64,000 nucleotides of DNA from CAZMZW01 sp963802275 (GCA_963802275.1 CAWDIB010000003.1:1-64000); one strand, 5' to 3'. Numbered from the stretch's first letter, positions 24,667 through 34,156 are shown. Notes: generated by a model not told the origin, from the letters alone. Program-made: numbers and translations.

Positions 24667-25851
24667 TCAGTCAACTGTCAGGTGTTGGTGCAATTTCTTT
24701 GCCAGTACATTGTACCCTGACAGCCTGGTTCTGGCGACTTCGCTTTGCCAAAGGTCAAATAACTCATCTTCTGATGAAATTATCTCAAACCCAAATCCTG
24801 CCATTTGGTTAATGATCGATGTATTTTTCTTGGAAATGGGCAGGAGGATGGCTTCGCAAAAATAGTGGTTGGCTGCCACCTGTAATGCACCCAGCCAACC
24901 GGAGATATCCACCGGTTTTTGCTGATTCAATCGAAAAAGGTAAAGTGGCTGGAGGATGAAATTTTCCATCTGCAGGATGGATAACAGTTCGGGTTTGCCG
25001 GTGGGTTGATGGAGCAAACCCTGAAAATTTACCAGCATTTCAATGTAATTCGCGCGGTTGACCATCTTGAATTGCTCGGCATAGCGATGCATGGCGGCAC
25101 TGATCCAACCATTAACCCAATCCACCGGTTGCGCGGCAGTGATTAATTTCCTGGCAAGAATCGAATTGGCAGGTTGAAGCAGGCGCATTTCATGGTGCTC
25201 ATTTTTCCAGCTTTCATAGCCTAGCATGGCCAGGCTAAACTGCTCGTTTGAATTTCGCATGCCGGCCAGCGCTGCCGCCACCTGCTTCCAGGTTGAATCA
25301 AGACCGGATGAGTTGTCGATCATCACCTGGGCGGCGCGCGATTTTTCTTCCGGCGGCGATTGGTGTTGAATGCGCTGCATCACCTGCTGGCGTGTCATCC
25401 CTCGTGTGCGCATCACCCTTGCCACCTGGATTTCAAGCGGAACCTGCACTGACCAAATGGAATCGCATGCCTTTACCAGGTTGGATTCAAGCAATTTGAT
25501 ACCTTCAATGACCACGAACGGCGCGCTGGTGCGGGCAAGAATCTTTTGGTAGAGGGTTTCCACAGCCGGATGAATTATTCTTTCCAACCGATCAAGGAGG
25601 TCTGCATCCGAAAAGACGAGACGTGCAAGTTTTGACCTTTCAATAACATCCTTGACATTTAAAATACCAGGTCCAAAATGATTTACCACCTGCTGATAAA
25701 CAGGGGTGTTTTTGGTAAGCACGCGGTGCGAAAGCAGGTCTGCATCGATACCTAATCCCCCCAGCCGTTCCAGCATGCGGCGCACCTGGCTCTTGCCGGC
25801 GCCCAGGTTGCCAATAAGCCCAATGACATACGGTTTGTTTGAATTTTGCAA
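24667..25851 (-). CDS. coaE: Dephospho-CoA kinase with a long C-terminal extension
   Basis: The protein is 394 aa, about twice the usual CoaE. Residues 9-200 form the kinase: P-loop GLIGNLGAGKSQVRR, DADLLSH, RLERIIHP and RVMRTRGMTRQQ. Residues about 205-394 are an alpha-helical extension of no recognised family, with a Trp/His-rich start (LGYESWKNEHHEMRLL). The kinase catalyses the last step of CoA synthesis. The GxxGxGKS loop here is GNLGAGKS. The extension is in the same frame with no internal start signal, so it is a true fusion. Confidence 0.85.
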   Translation of the reverse strand: MQNSNKPYVIGLIGNLGAGKSQVRRMLERLGGLGIDADLLSHRVLTKNTPVYQQVVNHFGPGILNVKDVIERSKLARLVFSDADLLDRLERIIHPAVETLYQKILARTSAPFVVIEGIKLLESNLVKACDSIWSVQVPLEIQVARVMRTRGMTRQQVMQRIQHQSPPEEKSRAAQVMIDNSSGLDSTWKQVAAALAGMRNSNEQFSLAMLGYESWKNEHHEMRLLQPANSILARKLITAAQPVDWVNGWISAAMHRYAEQFKMVNRANYIEMLVNFQGLLHQPTGKPELLSILQMENFILQPLYLFRLNQQKPVDISGWLGALQVAANHYFCEAILLPISKKNTSIINQMAGFGFEIISSEDELFDLWQSEVARTRLSGYNVLAKKLHQHLTVD

Positions 25852-25919
25852 AGAACTCCCTCAAACGGTGGGGCTTAATTATATGATTGAAATGAATCAG
25901 CGGGAATGAGCGTGCGCAG

Positions 25920-27986
25920 TCAAACAACTGCGCAATTCATTTGAGCCAGGTGATTTTGTGTCGCCGCCAGGGATTGAGCATCAGTGGGTTTAAGGACGGA
26001 CAGGATTCGCCTCCACAGGTAGCAGACAGAATTATTTAAATCAGGAGTGGTAGAGGTGATTTGTTGCGATATTGACAAGGCCGGCTGCCATTCCTGAGAC
26101 CTGGCGAGGCCTTCGATAAAAGGTGACCATTCCAGCAGGTTGGATGGTTTTAATTGTTGTTGCGCAACCTGATTGAATAGATCCTTGATACCCGCCCAAT
26201 CCTTTTGCTGGCGGGCGAGGTCTGCTTTTTCAAAATAATAACACCAGCCATGCTCAGGTTCGCTGCCGAAGATTTGGTGGAGACGGCTGATGTTTAAATC
26301 AGATGACTGCGCACTGATCAACTGAAGGTCAGAATTCAGTGCGGCATCCAGCACATAGTCAGGTGCGTCCTTGGCGGTTTCGGGTATGGCAGGGTCCACC
26401 ATTTGCAGGCAGCCAGGCGGGGAATAGTCAAAAGCCAGCAGGAGCAATTGCTTGCCGGAAAAATCACCGATCTGATGGCCAATCTGGATGGGTTTATCCT
26501 TTTCCAGTATCCCGATCTCCTTTTGAATCCGCTGCGGATTAAAGTAAAGATAGTAATCGATTTGTTTGGCTGCTTCATTGCGCCCATACACCCAGTTGAT
26601 TCCCGCAGATAAGGAATTTTCCCCCATCATGCTGAAGGGCGGGGGATTGCTGACCAGGTGAATGCCGGTCTGCAACGACGGCGCCCGCCACTGCAGCTGC
26701 CAGTAAAACTGCCGCAGGCGGTCTGTTTCCTGGCGGTAGAGGTTGGCGGTCAGGAATTGAAACCCCAGCCCGGCCACGACCGCCGCGCTGAGGCAGAGAG
26801 TGCGTGTTAGTCTATCGCGGAAGAGGGCGTAAGTGAACCCGGCCAGGCTGAGGCTGACACCCAGGAAGAAAGGCAGCACGAAGCGGTTTTCGGTGCGGAA
26901 GGCAAAGTCAAGGTTGTACTTGGACAGCCAGATGGGTAGCCCGCCCAGGAAGATGGCCGCCAGCCCGGTGAATCCCAGCCACCAATTTTCAGCGTGTTGT
27001 GTGTGGTTATCTGCATTTAATTTTTTGGTATCAAAAAAGAAGCTGAACAAGAACAGGGCTGAAAAGAAGATCAGGGCAAGGTAATAAAAGGTGATGCCCA
27101 TCTGCTGCGGTTCGTAGATCTGGTCCTGTAGGACAGGGTTATTCCAGGCGGTCAGGAAAAGCTGACCGGTCGAGCGTGCAATGGTGTTGAGGAAAGCGAT
27201 GAGCGTTTGGCCAGGCTGCTGGATGAAATCCTGGAAGAGCCAGACCTGGTGGGATGACAGGGTGTTCTGAAAAAGGAACCGCCAGACGGCGACAGCGGCG
27301 AATACCGCCAGGTAGGGCAGCCCTTCCAGTAATGCTTTCTTCTTTCTGGACTTTTTACTTTGCTCTGCTTGAGCGAGCACAGCCCAGATCACCACCGGGC
27401 GCAGCAGTTCGAGGAAAAAGAAATATTCTGAAGCCACCAGGTTCATCAGGGAGGCAGTCAGGGCAGGAATAAGGAAAAGCCATTTGCGCTGCGGCTGCTG
27501 AATGGCGAGAATGGTGAGAAAAAAGGATAGGAAGAAGAGATTGAGCTGCAGCACAGCCACGATGAAGACCAGCGGCTGAAATAGGATGAGGTTGCCGGGG
27601 TAAAAGGCGAACAGCAGGCAAATCCATTTGGCTTTTTCAGTGCTGGTCGGGAAAATCTTTTTCAGGGTCAGCCATAGGGTGGTCACGCCGGTCCATTTGA
27701 GCAGGAATAAAATCACCTGCCATTGCAGCGGGCTGGCGCCGATGAGATCATTGATGACGTCATAGACCAGACCGAGGTAAGGGCGGTTGCGGGTGAAAAA
27801 GCGGGTGATGAAATCCAGGCGGTAGCTCAGCCAGAAGTAATGCCAGTCATCGCTGTACAAACCCAGCCAGGGGATGATAATTCCGAAGGAAAAAAGCGAA
27901 AGCACGAGCAGGACGATGGGGAAGTACTCGTCTCTGCGCAGGTAGGATAAGGCCTTGGCAGGCCAGGCACGAATGTGATTCACCAT
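25920..27986 (-). CDS. GT-C-type membrane glycosyltransferase-like protein
   Basis: The protein is 688 aa with about ten to eleven hydrophobic helices in residues 20-430 and a soluble C-terminal part of about 250 residues. An acidic pair after the first helix (LYSDDWHYFW) and TRNRPYLGLVYDVI resemble the catalytic loop of GT-C enzymes such as PMT/ArnT and related lipid-linked sugar transferases. The substrate is unknown. It starts near the divergent tRNA-Phe promoter and follows no obvious operon. Confidence 0.7.
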   Translation of the reverse strand: MVNHIRAWPAKALSYLRRDEYFPIVLLVLSLFSFGIIIPWLGLYSDDWHYFWLSYRLDFITRFFTRNRPYLGLVYDVINDLIGASPLQWQVILFLLKWTGVTTLWLTLKKIFPTSTEKAKWICLLFAFYPGNLILFQPLVFIVAVLQLNLFFLSFFLTILAIQQPQRKWLFLIPALTASLMNLVASEYFFFLELLRPVVIWAVLAQAEQSKKSRKKKALLEGLPYLAVFAAVAVWRFLFQNTLSSHQVWLFQDFIQQPGQTLIAFLNTIARSTGQLFLTAWNNPVLQDQIYEPQQMGITFYYLALIFFSALFLFSFFFDTKKLNADNHTQHAENWWLGFTGLAAIFLGGLPIWLSKYNLDFAFRTENRFVLPFFLGVSLSLAGFTYALFRDRLTRTLCLSAAVVAGLGFQFLTANLYRQETDRLRQFYWQLQWRAPSLQTGIHLVSNPPPFSMMGENSLSAGINWVYGRNEAAKQIDYYLYFNPQRIQKEIGILEKDKPIQIGHQIGDFSGKQLLLLAFDYSPPGCLQMVDPAIPETAKDAPDYVLDAALNSDLQLISAQSSDLNISRLHQIFGSEPEHGWCYYFEKADLARQQKDWAGIKDLFNQVAQQQLKPSNLLEWSPFIEGLARSQEWQPALSISQQITSTTPDLNNSVCYLWRRILSVLKPTDAQSLAATQNHLAQMNCAVV

Positions 27987-28059
27987 GTAATCTTCCGCAA
28001 GACTGATAGGATTTTAATCCATAAAGCGTTTGGGCAGGCACAGTCATTTCATCAAGTGC

Positions 28060-28088
28060 TTGACAAGCCCATTCCGAACAGGTAGAAT
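28060..28088 (+). promoter_or_regulatory. Promoter of tRNA-Phe
   Basis: TTGACA (28060-28065) and TAGAAT (28083-28088) are separated by exactly 17 bp, 14 bp before the tRNA. Confidence 0.85.
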
Positions 28089-28102
28089 TTCTGCCATCAC
28101 CC

Positions 28103-28175
28103 GCCGAGATAGCTCAGTTGGTAGAGCACGCGACTGAAAATCGCGGTGTGGCCAGTTCGATTCTGGCTCTCGGCA
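28103..28175 (+). tRNA. tRNA-Phe (GAA)
   Basis: The acceptor stem GCCGAGA pairs with TCTCGGC, followed by discriminator A and no encoded CCA. The D arm is GCTCAGTTGGTAGAGC, the anticodon stem-loop is CGCGACTGAAAATCGCG with anticodon GAA, and the T arm is GCCAGTTCGATTCTGGC. The length is 73 nt. Confidence 0.96.
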
Positions 28176-28178
28176 TCT

Positions 28179-28206
28179 GGAACCCCTGACTAGGGGTTCC
28201 TTTCTT
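28179..28206 (+). terminator. Rho-independent terminator after tRNA-Phe
   Basis: GGAACCCCT (28179-28187) and AGGGGTTCC (28192-28200) form a 9-bp stem, followed by TTTCTTT. Confidence 0.88.
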
Positions 28207-28298
28207 TAAATGTAAGGGATAGTAGCGTCTCTCATCGGTTCTGGTTTGCGCTGCAGCACTCTTAATTACCCGTCAATGTTTTCGGTTACAATTTTTGC

Positions 28299-29510
28299 AT
28301 GGATTTCATCCGTAAAAATCTCAAATATATTCTGCCGGCGGTGGCAGGCGTCTTGCTGCTTGTATTTGTGCTGGTCCTTTTAAATCCATTCGGCAATTCC
28401 TTTACCATTTTCGTGGATGGCATGAAACAGCCATTCGAGGTCAAATCCAGATCGACGGTGCCGGCTAAATTCCTAAAGGAGGCGGGTTTTACCCTGCGGG
28501 GCGAGGACCGCATCCTGGTGGATGGCTTGCCGGTGGCGACCGACCGCCCGATTGAAGACCCGGCTCAAAAAACAATTCAATATATAAGGGCATGGCGTAT
28601 CAATGGAAATATCGATGGTCAAGCTGTGGAATTTTATTCGGCTGCACCCACCCTCGGGCGGGCTTTGTGGGAGCAGAACATCTTCCTGCGCACGTCTGAC
28701 GCTTTAACCATCCCACTGGAAACACCCATCACCCAGGATATCACTGTGGTTATCCGCCGCAGCCAGCCGGTGCGCATCCTCCTGGCAGGGGGAGAGATCA
28801 ACCTGCCGGTGGCAGCGGAAAGCGTGGGCGAAGCCCTGGCACAGGCGGGTATCTCGCTGCAAAACCTGGATTTCAGCCAGCCGGGCGAGAATGAACCCAT
28901 CCCTGCAGACCGTTCCATACGGGTGGTGCGGGTGAACGAGGAAATCAAAATGCAGCCGACTGCCATCCCTTACACAACCGAAAATGTGGCCGATGACCAA
29001 TTGGACCTGGATGAAAAAAAGCTGGTGCAGGCAGGGGAATATGGTTTGAAAATTGCACGCATCCGCATTCGCTATGAGGACGGCAAGGAGGTATCCCGCA
29101 AGACGGAAGCGGAATTCATCTCCAAAGCGCCGGTGGTGCAAAAATATGCCTATGGCACCCGCGCATCCATCCGCACCCTTTCAACGCCGAACGGGGCGAT
29201 CGAATATTACCGGGCAGTCAGCGTGTGGATCACTTCCTACCGTGATACCGGCTCTCCCACCGCTAGCGGCAAATGGCCGGCTTACGGGGATGTGGCTGTC
29301 CGCCCGGAATGGTACCGTGCATTGAAAGGCAGCCGGCTCTACATCCCCGGTTACGGCTTTGGCACCATCACGGATGTCTGCCCGGGCTGCGTGGGAAAGT
29401 ATTGGATCGATGTGTTCATCCCGAAAGCCGATTATGTTGAATGGCACAAGACCGATACGGTCTATTTCCTCACTCCCATTCCAGCTAATCCATTATGGGT
29501 GCTGCCATAG
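28299..29510 (+). CDS. YabE-like cell-wall protein: DUF348, G5 and 3D domains
   Basis: The protein is 403 aa. One N-terminal membrane anchor (residues 9-28) is followed by two DUF348 repeats (about 34-85 and 90-215), a G5 domain (about 218-285, ending EFISKAPVVQKYAYG) and a C-terminal 3D domain with VWITSYRDTGSPTASG and CPGCVGKYWIDVFIP, where the conserved Asp cluster of lytic double-psi barrel enzymes lies. It is probably a peptidoglycan-cleaving or resuscitation-factor-like protein on the cell surface. It overlaps rsmA by 16 nt; the yabE-ksgA neighbourhood is conserved in Gram-positive-type genomes. Confidence 0.88.
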   Translation: MDFIRKNLKYILPAVAGVLLLVFVLVLLNPFGNSFTIFVDGMKQPFEVKSRSTVPAKFLKEAGFTLRGEDRILVDGLPVATDRPIEDPAQKTIQYIRAWRINGNIDGQAVEFYSAAPTLGRALWEQNIFLRTSDALTIPLETPITQDITVVIRRSQPVRILLAGGEINLPVAAESVGEALAQAGISLQNLDFSQPGENEPIPADRSIRVVRVNEEIKMQPTAIPYTTENVADDQLDLDEKKLVQAGEYGLKIARIRIRYEDGKEVSRKTEAEFISKAPVVQKYAYGTRASIRTLSTPNGAIEYYRAVSVWITSYRDTGSPTASGKWPAYGDVAVRPEWYRALKGSRLYIPGYGFGTITDVCPGCVGKYWIDVFIPKADYVEWHKTDTVYFLTPIPANPLWVLP

Positions 29511-30355
29511 ACCTACCGTATTTGGATATCCCTGCGCTGCTGCGCCGGTACGGTTTAAGCCCCAGCAAAGGGTTGGGCCAGAATTTTTTAGTCGATGAGC
29601 ATTTTCTCAAGCAAATTGCCCAGTCGGCGGATATTGGCGCTGAGGATGCCGTGCTGGAGGTGGGGGCAGGAGTTGGCAACTTGACGCGCCGGCTGGCACA
29701 ACACGCAAATATTGTGGTGGCGGTGGAAAAAGATCTGAAAATCATTCCCATTTTAAATGAAGTAGTAAGGGGGTATGGCAACATCCGCATTGTGACCGGG
29801 GATATCCTGCAGCTTGACCCGCAACAATTGATGCAGAGGGATGGGTACATCGCTGCAGCCAATATCCCTTATTACATCACCTCCGCCCTGTTGCGCCATA
29901 TCCTGGAAGTGCCGCTGAAACCCAAACGTATGGTGCTTACCATTCAAACCGAGGTGGCCAAACGCATCTGCGCCAATCCCGGTGACCTGAGCTTGTTGGC
30001 GTTGAGTGTGCAAGTTTATGGTAAACCGCAAATTGTACTGGATATCCCCGCTTCGGCTTTTTACCCGCTCCCCAAAGTTAATTCCGCTGTGCTGCGGGTG
30101 GAACTATTTACCCAGCCGTTGATCCCGCCGGAACTGCTGGATGATTTCTTTCAAATAATAAAAGCAGGTTTTAGCCAAAAACGCAAGATGCTGCATAATG
30201 CCCTGTGCGCAGGGCTGGCCTGGTCCAAAGATTTGGTGACTGATATGCTGGCCAGCGCCAATATTGACTCCCAGCGCCGGGCGCAGATGCTTTCCATAGA
30301 CGAATGGCATTCGCTGACGGCCAATTACCAGACCATCAAGTCAAAAACTAGTTAA
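29495..30355 (+). CDS. rsmA: 16S rRNA (adenine1518/1519-N6)-dimethyltransferase
   Basis: The protein is 286 aa. The KsgA signature GLGQNFLVDEHFLKQIA (25-41), the SAM-binding motif VLEVGAGVGNLTRRL and the catalytic NIPYYITSALLRH are all present. It dimethylates two adjacent adenines near the 3' end of 16S rRNA. Its ATG lies inside the end of the YabE-like gene, indicating coupling. The 3' end overlaps the convergent glycosyltransferase gene by 8 nt. Confidence 0.95.
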   Translation: MGAAIDLPYLDIPALLRRYGLSPSKGLGQNFLVDEHFLKQIAQSADIGAEDAVLEVGAGVGNLTRRLAQHANIVVAVEKDLKIIPILNEVVRGYGNIRIVTGDILQLDPQQLMQRDGYIAAANIPYYITSALLRHILEVPLKPKRMVLTIQTEVAKRICANPGDLSLLALSVQVYGKPQIVLDIPASAFYPLPKVNSAVLRVELFTQPLIPPELLDDFFQIIKAGFSQKRKMLHNALCAGLAWSKDLVTDMLASANIDSQRRAQMLSIDEWHSLTANYQTIKSKTS

Positions 30356-31076
30356 GGGGTTTCAAGTCACGGTAAAGTGACCGGAGGCGCCAGACATGCA
30401 GGGCGGCTTCCAGCTGGATGCGCAGGGACATCTTGGATTGACCGAATTTCCGTTCAGCAAAATAAATGGGGATCTCCTTCACATGAAAACCAAGCCGGTG
30501 GGTGATGTACGCCATTTCCACCTGGAAAACATAGCCATTGGAGCGCACGCGTTCCAGCGGCAGCCGGCTGAGGGTTTCGCGCCGCCATAAGCGGAATCCA
30601 CCGGTGACATCACGGATGGGCAGCGAGAGGATGGTGCGCGCATATAAATTACCGAAGGTGGAAAGTCCCTTGCGCCAGAAAGCCCAGTCGCGGTCCAGGC
30701 TGCCGCCGGGGATGTAACGGGAGCCAAGCGCCAGGTCATGCGTTTTCACGGCATCCACCAGTTCCAGTACTTTTTGCGGGGGATGGGAGAAATCGGCATC
30801 CATCTGGCCGATCAGGTCAGCACCAGCGTCTAGGCAATACTGGAAGCCCAGGATGTATGCTGTGCCAAGACCCAGTTTGCCGGCGCGATGCAGCACATTC
30901 AGGCGTTTGGGATACATTCGCTTTAATTCCTCCGCCAGCTGGCCGGTGCCGTCCGGGCTACCGTCATCTACAATGAGCACCTGCAAACCTGGCAGGGGAA
31001 GGGCGAAGAGGGATTCCATCAACCTGGGCAGGTTGTCAACTTCGTTATAAGTGGGTATGATCAGCGTGGTTTTCAA
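30348..31076 (-). CDS. Polyprenol-phosphate mannosyltransferase-like GT2 enzyme
   Basis: The catalytic core of about 240 aa has TLIIPTYNEVDNLPRLM, VLIVDDGSPDGTGQLAEEL, GADLIGQMDADFSHPP and LALGSRYIPGGS, the pattern of dolichyl/polyprenyl-phosphate mannose synthases without a membrane tail. The frame is open up to 31274, but the upstream part is not family-like and would cover the divergent promoter. I therefore place the start at TTG 31076 (LKTTLIIPT); this choice is uncertain. It makes a lipid-linked sugar donor, possibly for GT-C enzymes like the one at 25.9 kb. Confidence 0.85.
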   Translation of the reverse strand: MKTTLIIPTYNEVDNLPRLMESLFALPLPGLQVLIVDDGSPDGTGQLAEELKRMYPKRLNVLHRAGKLGLGTAYILGFQYCLDAGADLIGQMDADFSHPPQKVLELVDAVKTHDLALGSRYIPGGSLDRDWAFWRKGLSTFGNLYARTILSLPIRDVTGGFRLWRRETLSRLPLERVRSNGYVFQVEMAYITHRLGFHVKEIPIYFAERKFGQSKMSLRIQLEAALHVWRLRSLYRDLKPLN

Positions 31077-31258
31077 GGGTTGAAAAAGGTGTCTTGACTC
31101 AGGGATTATACCCTTGCCGTTGGACAATTTAACTGGTTGACAATCGAAAATGATATTTGTGGTAAAAAATGGGGGTTGACTTTTCGAGTACAATGCTTGC
31201 CAATGGAAAAAATGAATGTCTGAAAAAAGTGTAAAATAGTGTGCGAACAGGAGTGAAA

Positions 31259-32176
31259 ATGCGAAGAATATCAAGAATCACCTTGACCCTTTTGGTCCTT
31301 GGATTGCTGCTGGGCGCCTGCACCAATCCATCCGCGCCAACCCAGGACCCGGCGGTAGCTGCCGCCACCATGTCTGCCCAGGTGGAAGCCCAGGTGTCCA
31401 CGCGCGTGGCGCAGGCAATGACTAATTTTGTGGCCACCCAACAAGCGCAGCCCACACCCATCCCGGTCATCCCCACCGCTGCCTCCAACATCCCCACCGT
31501 GGCGCCCTTGGGCCTGCCGACGGCCGCCCTGCCGGGCATGCCCACCGTGGCAGCCTGTAATGCCACCCCCACACTGCTTGGCGAAAGTCCGGAGGATGGA
31601 AAGGATGTGATCATCAATTCTTCCTTCACGAAATCCTGGACCTTGCGCAATATGGGTACGTGCTCGTGGAACACCAATTACAAGGTTAAATTCATGAGCG
31701 GCGATCAGATGAGCGGTCCCAGCGCGCAGTCTTTTGGGGCAACCGTTGCTCCGGGGAATTCCCTCACCATCTCTTTGGGTCTTAAAGCGCCCGGAGGATT
31801 GGGCACTTACAAGGGCGTCTGGGGTTTCTATGATGATAAAGATGTCTTTTTTGGACAGGCGTGGGTGGAGATCGATGTGGTGCCCAGCATCACTTCCACC
31901 TCATCTGCCTTTGCCGTGACCAAAATCAAGTTTTATCAGCTGGCTCCAAATGATTGCAATATCCTGGCAGATATCACCGCCAGCGCGGCCGGGACGATCA
32001 CCTTCCGATGGGAACAAGATGGAACCCCCGGAAATTGGCGCACACAACCATTCAGCAATGCCGGCACCTTTACTTCAGCATGGACGATGACCCCGATTGG
32101 CATCCATACCATGTCAATTTATGTGGATGTACCCAATCACGCCACTTTCGGCGGCATCTCTTTCACTTGTACTTAG
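31259..32176 (+). CDS. Lipoprotein with NBR1-type Ig-like domain (first of three)
   Basis: The protein is 305 aa from ATG 31259, with AGGAG just ahead. The signal peptide ends at the lipobox LLLGAC. A coiled segment and a Pro/Thr/Ala linker (about 60-105) lead to an NBR1 Ig-like domain: FTKSWTLRNMGTCSWNTNYKVKF, then PGGLGTYKGVWGFYDDKDVFFGQAWVEIDV. A C-terminal beta domain (205-305) ends in a Cys. The function is unknown; the domain is a protein- or carbohydrate-binding module common in Anaerolineae. Confidence 0.85.
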   Translation: MRRISRITLTLLVLGLLLGACTNPSAPTQDPAVAAATMSAQVEAQVSTRVAQAMTNFVATQQAQPTPIPVIPTAASNIPTVAPLGLPTAALPGMPTVAACNATPTLLGESPEDGKDVIINSSFTKSWTLRNMGTCSWNTNYKVKFMSGDQMSGPSAQSFGATVAPGNSLTISLGLKAPGGLGTYKGVWGFYDDKDVFFGQAWVEIDVVPSITSTSSAFAVTKIKFYQLAPNDCNILADITASAAGTITFRWEQDGTPGNWRTQPFSNAGTFTSAWTMTPIGIHTMSIYVDVPNHATFGGISFTCT

Positions 32177-32203
32177 TGCCGTAGACCTTTTTCAGAGATT
32201 AAG

Positions 32204-32242
32204 ATGAATGGACTGGCAGATTGAAAGCCAGTCCTTATTCAT
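32204..32242 (+). terminator. Hairpin between the first and second NBR1-Ig genes
   Basis: ATGAATGGACTGGC and GCCAGTCCTTATTCAT form a long stem of 9 perfect and several further base pairs around AGATTGAAA. The right arm is T-rich but lacks a clean T-run. Confidence 0.55.
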
Positions 32243-32362
32243 TAACTCCGCCTTTTTTCATGATGAAATATCAGGAACCTTTTACCGGCTGGAAACGTCA
32301 TTGATGAAGTTTGCGTAAATAAAAGAAGAGTTGCATACTTAGAATGTTGAAGGAGAGAATGA

Positions 32363-33268
32363 ATGAGAAAAAGCGTTTTATCATTATCATTGTTGGTCCT
32401 GCTGGTGATGGTAGCCTGCAACCTGCCGCTGATCGGCACTTCCAGCCAGGGCGGCGGCCAGGTGGCCACCTCGGTGGCAAAGACCGTGGCAGCCCTCAAT
32501 CCCCAGCAACCGGTGATTCCTACCCAGGCGCCCCAATTACCCACTCTGGCGCCGGTGCCCACACAGACAAACGTGCCGATTCCCACCGCGGTCCTGCCGC
32601 CGACGGCCACCCCGCTACCATGCAATTGGGCGCTGCCGGTCAATGAGACTTACCCGGACGGCACCACGCTGAATATCAATACCAATTTCAATAAATCCTG
32701 GCGCATCCGCAATGGCGGCACCTGCACCTGGAATACCAATTACCGCGTCGTCTTTTACAGCGGCACCAGCATGGGCGGTCCGGTTTCGATGAATTTCACC
32801 CAGATCGTGCACCCCGGCGAGACAATGGATATCATCATGCCCCTCAAGGTGCCTGCCACCCCAGGCACCTATAGCGGGTATTGGCACCTGTATGGCGACG
32901 ATAATCGGGACTTCACAAAATATGGCATATGGGTGACGATCAACGCGGTCAACCCAACGCCGGCTTTTGCCGTGACCGGGGTGGGTATGGCCGTGGATGC
33001 CAACGCCTTCATCGGCGCCTGTCCGCACACGTACCATTTCAATGCGGCCGTCACTACCAATGGAGCTGGTACGGTCACTTACTACTGGACGCGTAGTGAC
33101 GGCGCCTCCTCGGCGCAGCAATCGCTGGTGTTTGCTTCGGCAGGTTCTCAAAACGTAGCTTATGACTGGAGCCTGGGCGCCAGCGGCAGTTATTGGGTCA
33201 AGTTGTACATCAATAATCCCAATCACCAGTATTTCGCCCCTGTCAACGTCACCCTGACCTGCACCTAA
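32363..33268 (+). CDS. Lipoprotein with NBR1-type Ig-like domain (second of three)
   Basis: The protein is 301 aa with AGGAGA upstream of its ATG. The lipobox is LVMVAC; a linker rich in Pro/Thr spans about 45-85. The NBR1-Ig domain has FNKSWRIRNGGTCTWNTNYRVVFYSG and VPATPGTYSGYWHLYGDDNRDFTKYGIWVTI. The C-terminal domain (about 200-301) starts and ends with Cys (IGACPHTYHF and TLTCT) and matches that of the first paralogue in layout. It is a tandem paralogue of its neighbours. Confidence 0.85.
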   Translation: MRKSVLSLSLLVLLVMVACNLPLIGTSSQGGGQVATSVAKTVAALNPQQPVIPTQAPQLPTLAPVPTQTNVPIPTAVLPPTATPLPCNWALPVNETYPDGTTLNINTNFNKSWRIRNGGTCTWNTNYRVVFYSGTSMGGPVSMNFTQIVHPGETMDIIMPLKVPATPGTYSGYWHLYGDDNRDFTKYGIWVTINAVNPTPAFAVTGVGMAVDANAFIGACPHTYHFNAAVTTNGAGTVTYYWTRSDGASSAQQSLVFASAGSQNVAYDWSLGASGSYWVKLYINNPNHQYFAPVNVTLTCT

Positions 33269-33389
33269 TGACTGAAAGAGTGGAAGATGGCGCGGAGACG
33301 TGCTATCTTCTTATTTGCAGAAATGGCATAAAAATTGCTACAATAATGGTTGAATGAATTATTGAAAAGCAAATCGAACAGGAGAAAAA

Positions 33390-33986
33390 ATGAAAACAAG
33401 ATTCTTTGCCATCGTCCTCATCGCCATCCTCGCGCTGGCGGGTAGCGCCTGCACCATCCCGGTCAGTCTCACCGGCAGCCAGCCGGACCAGAACCAGGTG
33501 GCGCTTTCGGTTGCCCAGACCGTGGCAGCCGTTAACGCGCTAAAGGCTCAGCAGCAAGCCGCTCAGGCCACCCAGCCGCCGGCGCCCACCATCGCCCCGC
33601 CGGCCACCGCGGTGCCACTGCCCACCGCGATCCCTGTACCCACCGCCACAGTGACACCCTGCTTGTGGGCAACTGCCGTGGACGTCAATTACCCGGATAA
33701 CACCGATGTGACCCACGGGACCGCCTTCAATAAGACCTGGCGCTTCACCAACGTGGGTTACTGCACCTGGGATACCGCTTTCTCGCTGCGCTTCGTGAGC
33801 GGCAGCCAGATGGGCGGCGCTTCGCCCACTTATCTAACCGCCAACGTAGCCCCCAACGGCAGCATTGACGTCACCGTTGCCATGACCGCGCCCGCCACCG
33901 TCGGCACCTATACCGGCAACTGGGGTTTGTACTCCAACACCGGCATCTACATCGGCCCGGTGTGGGTGACCATCGATGTGGTGTAA
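33390..33986 (+). CDS. Lipoprotein with NBR1-type Ig-like domain (third, short)
   Basis: The protein is 198 aa: lipobox ALAGSAC, linker, then a single NBR1-Ig domain with FNKTWRFTNVGYCTWDTAFSLRFVSG and APATVGTYTGNWGLYSNTGIYIGPVWVTIDV. It stops directly after the Ig domain, so it lacks the C-terminal domain of the two upstream paralogues. AGGAG precedes the ATG. A strong terminator follows. Confidence 0.85.
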   Translation: MKTRFFAIVLIAILALAGSACTIPVSLTGSQPDQNQVALSVAQTVAAVNALKAQQQAAQATQPPAPTIAPPATAVPLPTAIPVPTATVTPCLWATAVDVNYPDNTDVTHGTAFNKTWRFTNVGYCTWDTAFSLRFVSGSQMGGASPTYLTANVAPNGSIDVTVAMTAPATVGTYTGNWGLYSNTGIYIGPVWVTIDVV

Positions 33987-34008
33987 ATAAAATCAAGCAA
34001 TAACGAGC

Positions 34009-34042
34009 AATGCCCGCCCCATTTATGAGGCGGGCATTTTTG
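34009..34042 (+). terminator. Rho-independent terminator after the third NBR1-Ig gene
   Basis: TGCCCGCC (34011-34018) and GGCGGGCA (34029-34036) form the stem, followed by five T. Confidence 0.9.
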
Positions 34043-34043
34043 T

Positions 34044-34071
34044 TTGACAGTGAGGTTGCTTACGGTATAAT
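34044..34071 (+). promoter_or_regulatory. Promoter of tRNA-Lys
   Basis: TTGACA (34044-34049) and TATAAT (34066-34071) are both consensus, 16 bp apart, 12 bp before the tRNA. Confidence 0.88.
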
Positions 34072-34083
34072 TCCTGCGTTCCT

Positions 34084-34156
<73 letters not shown>

